This document shows positions 37,666 to 48,867 of a stretch of DNA of 64,000 bases, piece by piece (within the stretch, counting starts at the first letter, position 1; each line of letters starts with the position of its first letter). The notes under the pieces are model-generated. The model had not been told where the DNA came from, made no database searches, and worked only from the letters and a program-made list of their open reading frames with translations. The DNA is from Citrobacter sp. Awk 4. GTDB taxonomy: Bacteria > Pseudomonadota > Gammaproteobacteria > Enterobacterales > Enterobacteriaceae. Where the stretch lies: positions 1 to 64,000 of the forward strand of contig NZ_JANEWG010000012.1 of NCBI RefSeq assembly GCF_028069725.1, read 5' to 3'. A program made the translations under genes and the position numbers.

Positions 37666-38934
37666 TTAGCGTGATGGATGGTGTTCTGCAACGTTCATGG
37701 CCTGCGCCCCGCGCCATTTGCTCTGGCAGGCGGATAACGTAAAGGCAGAAATCAGGGTAAAGGTCAGCGCCGTGACGCCCATAATGATATAGGTCTGTTC
37801 AAAGCCAATGCGGTCATACATATATCCGGCAGGTGATGACACCACCACGTTTCCGACATACAACATCGCCTGATAACCTAATAAATACATGGTGGCGTTA
37901 ACGCGTTTATCGAAATGCTCGGCGATATATTTAAATACCGACACCAGCAGCAGACAGATTTCCAGACCATAAAGCGGTTTAAGAATCGAAATTAACAAGT
38001 GTGAATCACACATGCCGGAAATAATCAGTCTGGCACCTACCACTAATCCAACAATTAATAATCCACGCTTGGCACCAATAAAATTCACAAACAGCGGGAT
38101 CACCATGTACATCAGGAATTCCATCCCCGACTGCACCGTGCCCAGATAGCCAAAGACCGCATTGCCCTGCTGCACGTCATCGAAGAAGGTGACGAAATAG
38201 CGCGAGAACTGCTGTTCGGCGATAAACATCATCCACGCCACGCCCGCCACATACAGGCAGAAGGCCCAAAATTTGCGATTACGCAGCAGCGCATAAACGT
38301 CTGACGGCGCAATTTTCTCTTTGGTCAGCACCTCCCCGGCGTGAACGGAGTTAGTGTTCACTTTTAGGCTCAGCAGGACAATCAGCATGATGACCGACGC
38401 AACGCTGCCCATAATGAAGTTATATGCCGGAGAGAGGTTAAACAGCAGGCCGGAGAACGAGGACGCCACCGCCCAGCCGAGCGATCCCCACATTCTGATC
38501 TGGCCGAACTCCATTCCGTTCAGGCGGCTAAAACGGTCAGAATAGGATTCACACGCCGCCACCCCCGCATACCAGGCAAAGCTTAAATAGAGTGCGCCGA
38601 GAATAATCCCGAGCATGGTGTTGGACATTAATAGCGGCTGATAGACGTAAATAAAGAACGGTGCCATCAGCGCCGACATCGCCACCACAAAATAGAGCAG
38701 GTATTTGCTCATACCAATTTTATCGAGAATATAGCCGTAAATCGGTTTCAGAATAACGGAGAATACGCCGTTAACCGCAAATACGGTACCAATTACCGAA
38801 CCGCTCAGATTCGCCTTTTGGCCGAGCCAGATAGCCAGCAGGCCAATACTTGCCGACCAGGTAAAGAAATAGAGAAAAATAAAACTACTGATTTTGTAAT
38901 ATTCAGTTCTGTTGTTTGTTGATGTATTTTTCAT
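37666..38934 (-). CDS. LacY-type oligosaccharide:proton symporter
   Basis: A 422-residue MFS permease of the oligosaccharide:H+ symporter family, with 12 hydrophobic segments. By hand alignment, EFGQIRMWGSLGWA matches the LacY segment holding sugar-binding Glu126 and Arg144. VGARLIISG matches the Arg302 region, and ILKPLYGLEI matches Lys319/Glu325, with Tyr in place of His322; LacY Lys358 also appears to be replaced. This retains the proton-coupling Glu and the galactoside-binding pair while altering the sugar site, which fits a different disaccharide, probably a uronide. It lies between the DUF2264 and GH88 genes, 28 bases from each. Confidence 0.87.
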   Translation of the reverse strand: MKNTSTNNRTEYYKISSFIFLYFFTWSASIGLLAIWLGQKANLSGSVIGTVFAVNGVFSVILKPIYGYILDKIGMSKYLLYFVVAMSALMAPFFIYVYQPLLMSNTMLGIILGALYLSFAWYAGVAACESYSDRFSRLNGMEFGQIRMWGSLGWAVASSFSGLLFNLSPAYNFIMGSVASVIMLIVLLSLKVNTNSVHAGEVLTKEKIAPSDVYALLRNRKFWAFCLYVAGVAWMMFIAEQQFSRYFVTFFDDVQQGNAVFGYLGTVQSGMEFLMYMVIPLFVNFIGAKRGLLIVGLVVGARLIISGMCDSHLLISILKPLYGLEICLLLVSVFKYIAEHFDKRVNATMYLLGYQAMLYVGNVVVSSPAGYMYDRIGFEQTYIIMGVTALTFTLISAFTLSACQSKWRGAQAMNVAEHHPSR

Positions 38935-38962
38935 ACCACCCTCGCCGAGATATCCGGAGTTA

Positions 38963-40780
38963 TTAGATAAAGAACGCCAATTGACGTTCGCTTCCCGGTT
39001 CGTGAATCACGACCTGGTTACGGTTAATGTGCAACTGTGGAGCCACTGCGTAATTCTTTCGTTCTCCGGAGGCGGTCACGGCGCAACAGAGCCAGCTTTC
39101 ACCGACTGGGATTTCCGTGGCGAGCACCGGAATAGAGGCGCACTGCGCAAACATAATGCTGCTGTTTGGCGGCGTAACGACGCTGTCCGGTACGCGGGCA
39201 ATTGCGGGAGACAAATCAATAATCACGCTGCTGCCGTTTTCCGCGTTCAGATAACAGCCTTTCTCCTGCAACTGATGCTCGGTTTTCATCACCGCAAAAC
39301 CGCCTTCCACCGTTTGCAGAGTACGAGCACTATCAATACGATGCAGACGCAGATGCCACTCGCCGAACGGCACCAGCCAGGTGTCGATCTGCACGTCATG
39401 CCACGGCAACCAGCGCGAGAAAATGAAGTTCTCATCGACGCGTACTTCCTCACAGTCGCGGCGACCACGGAAGTAGTTATCGCCATCAGAGAGCAACAGC
39501 ATAGAGTCGCAGGCAGCGTGTTTTAGACCGTAACGCCCACGCTCAATGGTGAAACCAAAGCGGCTGGAGTAGGCAAATTTGGTGTATTTCGCGTCAGTGT
39601 TGACGAAATTATTCAGCTCCAGTTGCCCTGCGGTGAGCAGCGTGGCGTGCTGCGACGCGTCGGCATGGATGATGATTTGCTGCGCATTTGGGATCAGATG
39701 TTTTTCAGCACGTTCCGGTAACGGCTGTTCGTCGGCTTGCCAGAACGGATGCTCCTCTTTCAGTGCGAGGATCAGATACGTTTTCAGCGCCCAGTACGGT
39801 GATCCCGGCGAGTTGTAGTCCTCGCACATCACCAGATTTGGATATGCAAAACCGAGCGTCAGGATGCCATCGCGATCGCAGATCGGCTGCTGCTGCCACC
39901 AGCGCAGATGGCGCAGGATCACGCCTTTCACAATCCCTGGCGTGAACACATCCAGCCCGGAAAACGCTACCGCGCTCCAGAACGCCACCATCGCAAAGCG
40001 ATAGGTCAGGCTGCGACCAAAGGGGATCGACGCACCGTCGGTAGCGGACATGTAGATAAAATCATCGGCAAACAGGCGCGCGCGATCACGCAGCACTGCA
40101 GACCTCTCCTCGTCACCGCTGAGCGTGGCGTAAATCAGGCCGTAGAAGTGGAACGCCATTGAGATGTAATAATCTTTCGGGCGGCCAGGACCGTCGGAAT
40201 ACCAGCCGTCACCCAGGTAATATTCATCCATCATGGCGAAACGGCGGTCGATAGCGCTCTGGTCAAACGGCATTCCGGCGCGTTTAAAACCGAGCTGGAC
40301 CATAATGGCAAAATAGTTCCAGTTGCTGTCCGGCATCTGCGCATCGGTGATTTGATTCAACCACGCGTGCAGGTTCTGTAACTCGCGTTCGCTAAACCTG
40401 GCAGTGAGCTTATCCTGCAACAGCGAAAGCCCCAGGCCATACGCAGCCATCTCCACCAGACGCTGGTCGTATGGCGCAGTTTCGCCCCAGTAGCCTGCGC
40501 TTTGCGGATCGGTTCCCAACTTGATAGCCGTGATGTATTTGTCGCCAAACGGCGCGGCGTCACCGGACGCCATCAGCGGGAACAGCCCCCACAGTGCGCG
40601 GGAAAGCCCCTCCATCTGCGCAATATCCGTGGCGTAGTGCGCGCAGGTATCGCCCAGAGAAAAATGGGAACTCTCCTGTGGGAATTGTTTGTCCAGCGCG
40701 CCCAGCATCGCGTTTAACGCGGCCACGACATCCCGACGGGAAGACAACGGATTTGATTTTTCTTTATTTGCCGCCAACAT
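38963..40780 (-). CDS. DUF2264 family protein, probable uronide-processing enzyme
   Basis: A 605-residue protein of the DUF2264 family. It appears to have an N-terminal alpha-helical toroid region (about 1-380, with WGLFPLMASGDA, DSNWNYFAIMVQLG and DGWYSDGPGRPKDYYISMAFHFYG) and a beta-rich C-terminal part. Some relatives have, as I recall, been placed in a glycoside hydrolase family with beta-glucuronidase activity (GH154); I cannot verify this. No signal peptide is present. A GTG at 40852 keeps the frame open, but ATG 40780 has GAGGA 7 bases upstream. It is the first gene of the uronide operon and is divergent from the AraC-type gene. Confidence 0.8.
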   Translation of the reverse strand: MLAANKEKSNPLSSRRDVVAALNAMLGALDKQFPQESSHFSLGDTCAHYATDIAQMEGLSRALWGLFPLMASGDAAPFGDKYITAIKLGTDPQSAGYWGETAPYDQRLVEMAAYGLGLSLLQDKLTARFSERELQNLHAWLNQITDAQMPDSNWNYFAIMVQLGFKRAGMPFDQSAIDRRFAMMDEYYLGDGWYSDGPGRPKDYYISMAFHFYGLIYATLSGDEERSAVLRDRARLFADDFIYMSATDGASIPFGRSLTYRFAMVAFWSAVAFSGLDVFTPGIVKGVILRHLRWWQQQPICDRDGILTLGFAYPNLVMCEDYNSPGSPYWALKTYLILALKEEHPFWQADEQPLPERAEKHLIPNAQQIIIHADASQHATLLTAGQLELNNFVNTDAKYTKFAYSSRFGFTIERGRYGLKHAACDSMLLLSDGDNYFRGRRDCEEVRVDENFIFSRWLPWHDVQIDTWLVPFGEWHLRLHRIDSARTLQTVEGGFAVMKTEHQLQEKGCYLNAENGSSVIIDLSPAIARVPDSVVTPPNSSIMFAQCASIPVLATEIPVGESWLCCAVTASGERKNYAVAPQLHINRNQVVIHEPGSERQLAFFI

Positions 40781-40946
40781 ACGCTCGTCCTCAGAATCAA
40801 CTGCGGCAAAGAATAGTGAATCAGGGCGGCGTAGAAATGTTAGCCATGTCACAGCGACAACAGATGAATAAACTCACAGTTGAGAAAATTTAAAAAGGTG
40901 GTTTATAAATGCAATGTGAGAGGTAAAAATTGAGTTTTATTGCACT
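40781..40946. promoter_or_regulatory. Divergent control region of the uronide island
   Basis: These 166 bases separate the operon from the AraC-type gene. Inverted TGCAAT (40910-40915) and ATTGCA (40939-40944) copies lie 23 bases apart close to the regulator start. They are candidate half-sites, but the match is short. Confidence 0.4.
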
Positions 40947-41783
40947 ATGCGCGACACGCCAAAATCCGAGCATCTGGAGCTGATTGCCTTAAACGACGCC
41001 ACCGTGTCGTTCAGTCGACTATTCGCCAATACCGTGCGTTATCACCACTGGCATCAGTGCCTGGAAATTCTCTATGTTGAAGAGGGGTTTGGCGTAGCGA
41101 TTGTCGATAATCGTCACTACACCATGCGCCCCGGGCGGCTGTTTTTCTTCCCGCCGTTTACCCTGCATAAAGTGATGGTGGATGAGCAGGCCGTGGCGAT
41201 TTACCGCCGCACCATTATTCATCTCGACCATCACGCGATATTAAAGACCCTGCGCGATTTCCCGCAAACCCAGCAACGATTGCAGAAACTGTCCCGACGT
41301 GGAGGTGAGGCGTGGGTGGTGGATGTGGCGCACTGCCATGCGCACGTTGTCCATCTCTTTGGCTGTTATCAGCCACCGCTGAACAGCGAAAATATCGCCA
41401 GCCTGCTGATCGGTCTGTTTGCCATGCTGCCAGGAGATAACGACAGCGCACCTGGCAACCGCCACGGTATTGCAAGCCTCGTGATGTTCTGGCTGGATGA
41501 GAACTATCAACACAAATTCACGCTTGATGCGCTGGCGCAGGAGTTAGGCAAATCGCGCAGTTACGTTTCACGAAAATTCCACGCTGAAATGGGCGAGAAA
41601 ATTCATGATTATCTGAATACGCTGCGGTTACGAAAGGCCTGTGAAAGGTTGCTCCACAGTGAGGATAGCGTGCGGGAAATTGCTACCAGGGTCGGATTTT
41701 CTGACGTGACGTACTTTATCAGCGCGTTTAAAAAAGGTATCGGCGAGACGCCATTACAATACCGTAAGGCGCATAAATTATAG
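40947..41783 (+). CDS. AraC-family regulator of the uronide island
   Basis: A 278-residue transcription factor. The N-terminal cupin (about 20-110) has HHWHQCLEILYVEEG and MRPGRLFFFPPFTLHK, the usual sugar-sensing fold. The C-terminal DNA-binding domain (about 175-275) has two helix-turn-helix motifs: FTLDALAQELGKSRSYVSRK and VREIATRVGFSDVTYFISAF. The ribosome site is weak. Divergent placement beside the operon implies local control by an imported sugar. No homologue stands at this place in E. coli. Confidence 0.87.
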   Translation: MRDTPKSEHLELIALNDATVSFSRLFANTVRYHHWHQCLEILYVEEGFGVAIVDNRHYTMRPGRLFFFPPFTLHKVMVDEQAVAIYRRTIIHLDHHAILKTLRDFPQTQQRLQKLSRRGGEAWVVDVAHCHAHVVHLFGCYQPPLNSENIASLLIGLFAMLPGDNDSAPGNRHGIASLVMFWLDENYQHKFTLDALAQELGKSRSYVSRKFHAEMGEKIHDYLNTLRLRKACERLLHSEDSVREIATRVGFSDVTYFISAFKKGIGETPLQYRKAHKL

Positions 41784-41789
41784 TGTTGA

Positions 41790-41873
41790 AAGCGGCATGA
41801 ACGCTTTATCCGGTCAGTCGGTTATTCACGAACGGCAGGCCGGATAACGCGCTTTCGCATCGCCATCCGGCAC
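41790..41873. repeat. REP/BIME element between the AraC-type gene and parE
   Basis: GCCGGAT (41839-41845) and ATCCGGC (41865-41871) form one REP; a partial copy (CTTTATCCGGTC) lies about 40 bases upstream. The pair marks the right border of the inserted island and separates convergent genes. Confidence 0.7.
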
Positions 41874-41889
41874 TAAAACACAAGTGTGA

Positions 41890-43785
<1,896 letters not shown>

Positions 43786-43810
43786 TTAAATTAGCAATTC
43801 GAATTGATTG

Positions 43811-44392
43811 TCAGAAACTGTGCAGTCCAAGAAAATCGACAATCTGGTTGAAATAATCTTCGAAGCCCGTGAATGCGTGATTCCCACCTTCGATCACTGT
43901 CTGACGGCAGGAGGCGTAATTCGCCACCGCCTGGCGGTAGTCCAACACTTCATCCCCCGTCTGTTGCAGCAGCCAAATCAAATCCGGCGCTTCCAGCGGG
44001 TCAATCTGCATGACTTTAAGATCGTAAATATGGCGTGACTCTAGCACATATTGCTGCCCCGTGTAGGGGTTCTCGTTCTGACCCAGGTAGTCGACCAGCA
44101 GTTCGAAGGGTTTTACTGCGGGGTTCACCACCACGGCCGGTAACATGAAACATTGCGATAACCAGGTGGCGTAATATCCGCCAAGCGAGGAACCGACGAT
44201 GCCCAGCGATTCTCCGCCATGTTCAAGCACGATAGATTCCAGAAGCTCTGCCGCATCGGCAGGATACGGCGGCAATTGCGGCACCACCATTTCAACATGA
44301 GGATGGTGCTCCGCCAACCAGCTTTTAAGCAGGCAAGCCTTTGCCGAGCGGGGGGAACTATTAAATCCGTGGAGATAAAGAAGCGTAGACAT
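43811..44392 (-). CDS. yqiA: Esterase YqiA
   Basis: A 193-residue alpha/beta hydrolase (UPF0227). The nucleophile elbow GSSLGG places Ser69; an Asp and the His of [11 protein letters not shown] complete the triad. E. coli YqiA cleaves palmitoyl-CoA and short esters, with an unknown natural substrate. Its ATG shares a base with the TGA of cpdA (TGATG at 44394-44390). Confidence 0.95.
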   Translation of the reverse strand: MSTLLYLHGFNSSPRSAKACLLKSWLAEHHPHVEMVVPQLPPYPADAAELLESIVLEHGGESLGIVGSSLGGYYATWLSQCFMLPAVVVNPAVKPFELLVDYLGQNENPYTGQQYVLESRHIYDLKVMQIDPLEAPDLIWLLQQTGDEVLDYRQAVANYASCRQTVIEGGNHAFTGFEDYFNQIVDFLGLHSF

Positions 44393-45219
44393 CAGTAGCC
44401 TTCTGAAGCGGTATCAGGTCGGAACTGGGTCCCCTGCAGACGACAGACTTCCGTTTTCAGCGTACCGTCGGCAAACAGCTCCAGCGTACGCCAGCCCGGA
44501 CCAATCGTGTCCAGCGTGAAATTCGCGCAATGTGGCTTAAACTGAACGCATGTCGATGGGGTCGCCATCAGGCGACGGCCGTTCCATTCCAGATCCTGTT
44601 CCTGATGAATATGCCCGCACAACAAATACTTAACACGAGGATAGTTCACCAGTATGGTATCCAGTTCTGCGGCGTTGCGCAGACTGTGCTGGTCAAGCCA
44701 ACTGCATCCCGCAGGCAGCGGATGGTGATGCAAAAGCAACAGCGTGTGGCGCTCGGGAGCATCAGCGAGTTTACGCTCCAGCCATTCAAGCTGGAACTCA
44801 CTTAACTCGCCGTGGGGAACGCCAAAAACCTGACTGTCCAGCAGCAAAATTTGCCACTGTTCGCCAATCCAGACGCGTTTAGCCGGAGAGATCCCCGCAT
44901 CCTGTAACGCGCTGTACATCGCGGGTTGAAAATCGTGGTTGCCTGGCAACCAAACGCAAGGCGCACGAAAGCTTGCGATGCCTTCAGCGAAATGCTGATA
45001 GGCCGCAGAACTTTGATCCTGAGCCAAATCGCCCGTTGCCACGATCAAATCGAACTGAATCTGCTGCGCATGGATCGCATCCAGTACGGCCTGGTAGCTT
45101 TCCCAGGTGTTCACGCCCAGTAGTGTTTCGTGCTTTGCGGCAAACAGGTGAGTGTCTGTAATTTGTAAAATCCTGACTCTGGCCTCACCAGCCAAAGGAA
45201 GGGTTAACAGGCTTTCCAA
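44392..45219 (-). CDS. cpdA: 3',5'-cyclic-AMP phosphodiesterase CpdA
   Basis: A 275-residue calcineurin-like metallophosphoesterase that lowers cAMP. The metal motifs are Asp22-X-His24 (ITDTHLF), GDLAQD, GNHDFQ, LHHHPLP and CGHIHQ. It starts with TTG (residues MESLLTLPL), 6 bases after AAGGA, as in E. coli; the rare start fits a low-level enzyme. It lies in the chain nudF-yqiB-cpdA-yqiA-parE. Confidence 0.97.
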   Translation of the reverse strand: MESLLTLPLAGEARVRILQITDTHLFAAKHETLLGVNTWESYQAVLDAIHAQQIQFDLIVATGDLAQDQSSAAYQHFAEGIASFRAPCVWLPGNHDFQPAMYSALQDAGISPAKRVWIGEQWQILLLDSQVFGVPHGELSEFQLEWLERKLADAPERHTLLLLHHHPLPAGCSWLDQHSLRNAAELDTILVNYPRVKYLLCGHIHQEQDLEWNGRRLMATPSTCVQFKPHCANFTLDTIGPGWRTLELFADGTLKTEVCRLQGTQFRPDTASEGY

Positions 45220-45243
45220 ATGGTGTCCTTAGGTTTCACGACG

Positions 45244-45666
45244 CTAGTAAACCGGAATCGCCATCGCTCCATGTGCTAAACAGTACCTTAACCAATCAGC
45301 TAAAAACTGATTAATTTGATGCTTTTCGTCGCGTTGATGCAACTTTTTATTTGGATAATCATACCGCGCTTTGAAGCGAAAGATCTGCTGAGTTGAACAC
45401 ACTTCAGCCACCATCGCATCATGATACAGGCGCACCGTCAACGACGGCAGGCTCCAGTAGGTGATGGCAGGCGCAGTCTGCTCAATCTCCACCAGGGTAG
45501 TGTATCGGGTCGATTCCACAATCGTTAACCGATATTGTGCGTTTGCCACCTGATAGCTCACTGTTTCACCGGGTGCGTCATTACGTGGCAACAGGCGGCG
45601 CAATTGCGAAAAGTTAGTTTCGCACAGGCGCATCATCTCAGGAAAGTCAGGTGTGTAACGCTTCAT
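45244..45666 (-). CDS. yqiB: DUF1249 protein YqiB
   Basis: A 140-residue protein of unknown function (DUF1249), running from [19 protein letters not shown] to HGAMAIPVY. It is soluble, with no signal peptide. The ATG at 45666 overlaps the nudF stop by 4 bases (ATGA). A frame that continues upstream to 45762 is coding sequence of nudF read in another phase and is not used. Confidence 0.93.
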   Translation of the reverse strand: MKRYTPDFPEMMRLCETNFSQLRRLLPRNDAPGETVSYQVANAQYRLTIVESTRYTTLVEIEQTAPAITYWSLPSLTVRLYHDAMVAEVCSTQQIFRFKARYDYPNKKLHQRDEKHQINQFLADWLRYCLAHGAMAIPVY

Positions 45667-46295
45667 TTTTTCCACTCGTTTTTTAACTCTTGATAGTGCA
45701 GTTGCAGCCATTGCAAAGCGATGACAGACGCCGCGTTGTCGATTTTCCCCTCTTCCACCCACTGGTATGCCTGCTCCCGACTTACCACATGAACACGAAT
45801 ATCTTCGTTTTCATCCGCCAGACCATGAATCCCGCTTGCGGTCGTGGCATCCACTTCACCCACTAAAATTGACAGGCGCTCACTGGTGCCGCCAGGGCTT
45901 GCCAGATAACTCATCACCGGCTTCGTCCGTTTGACATCAAGGCCAGCCTCTTCCATCGCCTCACGGCGGGCGACATCGTCTGCGGTTTCGCCCTCTTCAA
46001 TCATACCGGCAACCATCTCCAGCAACCACGGACTCTCACTGGTGTCGTACGCCGCGATACGGATCTGTTCCACCAGCACAACTTCATCGCGCTCAGGGTC
46101 AAAGGGTAGCAAGACTGCGGCGTGCCCGCGCTCAAAAATTTCACGTTGAACCTCGCCACTCATTTCTCCATTGAATAAACGATGGCGAAAGCGATAAAGG
46201 TCCAACGAAAAAAAACCGCGATAAAGCGTTTCTCGTGCAATAATTTCTACATCGTTTTTAGAGAAAGTCATCGGCGAACTGTCTTGTTTATGCAT
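45663..46295 (-). CDS. nudF: ADP-ribose diphosphatase NudF
   Basis: A 210-residue Nudix hydrolase that cleaves ADP-ribose to AMP and ribose 5-phosphate. The Nudix box is at residues 97-119 (GMIEEGE...REAMEEAGL). Residues 15-30 ([16 protein letters not shown]) are conserved in the ADPRase class. The ATG at 46295 follows AGGA by 7 bases; the longer open frame to 46448 crosses the tolC promoter region and is rejected. Divergent from tolC. Confidence 0.96.
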   Translation of the reverse strand: MHKQDSSPMTFSKNDVEIIARETLYRGFFSLDLYRFRHRLFNGEMSGEVQREIFERGHAAVLLPFDPERDEVVLVEQIRIAAYDTSESPWLLEMVAGMIEEGETADDVARREAMEEAGLDVKRTKPVMSYLASPGGTSERLSILVGEVDATTASGIHGLADENEDIRVHVVSREQAYQWVEEGKIDNAASVIALQWLQLHYQELKNEWKK

Positions 46296-46396
46296 TGTTC
46301 TGTCCTGGTTACCAATAGTGATTAGAATGTGAATTTCAAGGCCGTTTGAATACTGTTTCACCTGGCTTGTGATAAATTGGTGCAAATTAACGCCGT

Positions 46397-46416
46397 ATGG
46401 CACATAACGCCAACTT
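46397..46416. promoter_or_regulatory. Marbox (MarA/SoxS/Rob site) of tolC
   Basis: ATGGCACATAACGCCAACTT fits the degenerate marbox AYNGCAC-N7-AAAYN apart from one base near its end. It is about 85 bases upstream of the tolC ATG, in the intergenic region shared with nudF, where E. coli has the same element. Confidence 0.75.
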
Positions 46417-46500
46417 TTCGCAGTGGCGGATTCTGCTAGAATCATCAATTATTTTACAATTTGATCAGCGCTAAATACTGCTTCACAACAAGGAATGCAA

Positions 46501-47973
46501 ATGAAGAAATTGCTCCCCATCCTTATCGGCCTGAGCCTGTCGGGGTTCAGCACTTTGAGCCAGGCAGAGAACCTGATGCAAGTGTATCAGCAAGCACGCC
46601 TGAGCAACCCGGAATTGCGTAAATCCGCCGCCGATCGCGATGCTGCATTCGAAAAGATTAACGAAGCGCGTAGTCCTTTACTGCCGCAACTGGGTTTAGG
46701 TGCCGATTACACCTATAGCAACGGCTACCGTGACGCCAATGGTATCGACTCCAACGCAACCAGCGCCTCTTTGCAATTGACTCAGACCCTGTTCGATATG
46801 TCGAAATGGCGTGCGCTGACATTGCAGGAAAAATCTGCCGGTATTCAGGACGTCACCTTTCAGACAGACCAGCAAACGCTGATCCTGAACACCGCAACGG
46901 CCTACTTCAATGTGCTGAGCGCCATTGATGCGCTCTCCTTTACCGAAGCGCAGAAACAGGCGATTTACCGTCAGTTAGATCAAACCACGCAACGCTTTAA
47001 CGTGGGTCTGGTTGCGATCACCGACGTGCAGAACGCCCGTTCACAATACGATACCGTGTTAGCGGACGAAGTGACCGCACGTAATAACCTCGATAATGCG
47101 GTTGAAACGCTGCGTCAGGTCACCGGTAATTACTACCCGGAACTGGCATCGCTGAATGTTGATGGTTTTAAAACCAACAAACCGCAGGCCGTCAATGCGC
47201 TGCTGAAAGAAGCAGAAAACCGCAACCTGACGCTGTTGCAAGCCCGCTTGACCCAGGATCTGGCGCGTGAGCAAATCCGTCTGGCGCAGGACGGCCACTT
47301 GCCAACGCTGGATTTAAACGCCTCAACGGGGATCTCCGATACCTCGTATAGCGGGTCGAAAACCAACACCTCTCAATATGACGACAGTAACCTGGGCCAG
47401 AACAAAATTGGTCTGAGCTTCTCCTTGCCGCTGTACCAGGGCGGACAGGTCAATTCTCAGGTGAAACAAGCGCAGTACAACTTTGTTGGCGCGAGTGAAC
47501 AGCTGGAAAGCGCACACCGTAGCGTCGTGCAGACCGTGCGTTCCTCCTTCAACAACATCAATGCCTCTATCAGCAGCATTAACGCGTATAAACAAGCCGT
47601 TATCTCTGCGCAAAGTTCATTAGATGCCATGGAAGCCGGTTATTCCGTCGGTACGCGTACCATCGTGGATGTGTTGGATGCCACCACCACGCTGTACAAC
47701 GCGAAACAACAGCTTTCCAGCGCACGCTATAACTATCTGATTAACCAGCTGAACATCAAGTCTGCACTCGGTACGCTGAACGAGCAGGACCTGGTTGCTC
47801 TGAACAACACGCTGGGCAAACCGATTTCCACTACGCCAGACATTGTGGCACCGGAAAACGCAGAGCAGGACGCCAGCGCTGACGGCTATACTGCCGACAA
47901 CGCCGCCCCGGAAACTCAGCCTGCGTCAGTACAACCGACCAGCAGCAACGGCAACAACCCATTCCGTAACTGA
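46501..47973 (+). CDS. tolC: Outer-membrane efflux channel TolC
   Basis: A 490-residue precursor of the trimeric outer-membrane exit duct used by AcrAB, EmrAB, MacAB and haemolysin-type exporters. Signal peptide residues 1-22 (MKKLLPILIGLSLSGFSTLSQA) precede two structural repeats, each starting with LMQVYQQARLSNPELR-like and LTLLQARLTQDLAREQIRLA segments. The Ala/Gln/Pro/Asn-rich tail (about 440-490) is disposable in E. coli. The start at 46501 is right; an ATG two codons upstream is less likely. Likely co-transcribed with ygiBC. Confidence 0.98.
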   Translation: MKKLLPILIGLSLSGFSTLSQAENLMQVYQQARLSNPELRKSAADRDAAFEKINEARSPLLPQLGLGADYTYSNGYRDANGIDSNATSASLQLTQTLFDMSKWRALTLQEKSAGIQDVTFQTDQQTLILNTATAYFNVLSAIDALSFTEAQKQAIYRQLDQTTQRFNVGLVAITDVQNARSQYDTVLADEVTARNNLDNAVETLRQVTGNYYPELASLNVDGFKTNKPQAVNALLKEAENRNLTLLQARLTQDLAREQIRLAQDGHLPTLDLNASTGISDTSYSGSKTNTSQYDDSNLGQNKIGLSFSLPLYQGGQVNSQVKQAQYNFVGASEQLESAHRSVVQTVRSSFNNINASISSINAYKQAVISAQSSLDAMEAGYSVGTRTIVDVLDATTTLYNAKQQLSSARYNYLINQLNIKSALGTLNEQDLVALNNTLGKPISTTPDIVAPENAEQDASADGYTADNAAPETQPASVQPTSSNGNNPFRN

Positions 47974-48003
47974 TGAAATTGCCGATGGCGCCTCTGCTTA
48001 CCT

Positions 48004-48048
48004 GTCCTACAAACCCGTAGGTCCGGTAAGCACGGCGCCGGCTGGCGC
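48004..48048. repeat. Degenerate REP-like element between tolC and ygiB
   Basis: The stretch around CCCGTAGGTCCGGTAAGC...GCCGGC resembles a Y-type REP with an imperfect stem. It lies in the 217-base tolC-ygiB gap and may protect the tolC mRNA 3' end. Confidence 0.45.
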
Positions 48049-48190
48049 TAAATTGCTGGTCGAACGTAAGGCAACGTAAAGATCCCGCGATTTCCCCGCA
48101 TTCTCGCCTCTTCTCGCTTCATTTTCGACCAGCCATCCTCTATCCTGAGCATTATTTGCCATATTCACCACTGGGTCCTGGAAGACGAAA

Positions 48191-48862
48191 ATGAAACGGA
48201 CAAAATCCATACATCACGCTTCGTTCCGCAAAAGCTGGAGCGCTCGCCATTTAACGCCGGTCGCACTGGCAGTCACCGCAGTCTTTATGCTGGCTGGCTG
48301 TGAACAAGCCGATGAAACGGTTTCGCTTTATCAAAATGCTGACGACTGTTCTGCTGCGAACCCAGGTAAAAGCGCGGAATGTACGACTGCATTCAACAAT
48401 GCAGTGAAAGAAGCAGAACGTACCGCGCCCAAATACGCCACACGAGAAGATTGCATCGCCGAATTCGGTGAAGGTCAGTGCCAGCAAACGCCTGCCCAGG
48501 CAGGTATGGCGCCAGAGAATCAGGCGCAAGCACAACAATCCAGCGGCAGCTTCTGGATGCCATTGATGGCAGGATACATGATGGGCCGCATGATGGGCGG
48601 TGGCGCAGGCTTTGCGCAACAACCGCTGTTTAGCTCGAAAAACCCGGCCAGCCCTGCTTACGGTAAATATACTGATGCCAGCGGCAAGAACTACGGCGCC
48701 GCGCAGCCAGGCCGCACCATGACCGTACCGAAGACAGCGATGGCGCCTAAACCGGCAACCACATCAACCGTTACACGCGGTGGTTTTGGTGAATCGGTAG
48801 CGAAACAAAGCACCATGCAGCGTAGCACCAGCGGCACCACTACTCGTTCGATGGGTGGTTGA
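48191..48862 (+). CDS. ygiB: DUF1190 lipoprotein-like protein YgiB
   Basis: A 223-residue envelope protein of unknown function. A basic N-terminus leads to a hydrophobic stretch ending in the lipobox MLAGC, with Cys about residue 37, so it may be lipid-modified; the long pre-region is unusual. The middle holds Cys-containing [14 protein letters not shown] and a Gly/Met-rich segment ([13 protein letters not shown]), and the tail is Ser/Thr-rich. Part of tolC-ygiBC; followed after 5 bases by ygiC. Confidence 0.92.
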   Translation: MKRTKSIHHASFRKSWSARHLTPVALAVTAVFMLAGCEQADETVSLYQNADDCSAANPGKSAECTTAFNNAVKEAERTAPKYATREDCIAEFGEGQCQQTPAQAGMAPENQAQAQQSSGSFWMPLMAGYMMGRMMGGGAGFAQQPLFSSKNPASPAYGKYTDASGKNYGAAQPGRTMTVPKTAMAPKPATTSTVTRGGFGESVAKQSTMQRSTSGTTTRSMGG

Positions 48863-48867
48863 TACTC

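Noticed and set aside
36450-41783. Mobile element carrying the uronide island
   Set aside because: I searched the borders for integrase genes, tRNA ends and direct repeats and found only REP elements and terminators; an insertion mechanism cannot be shown.
46296-46448. Upstream extension of nudF
   Set aside because: It crosses the marbox and promoter region shared with tolC; the conserved NudF start is at 46295.
47843-48079. Small open frame overlapping the tolC 3' end (the place of the old ygiA annotation)
   Set aside because: Mostly out-of-frame tolC coding sequence running into a REP-like element; no homology-supported product.
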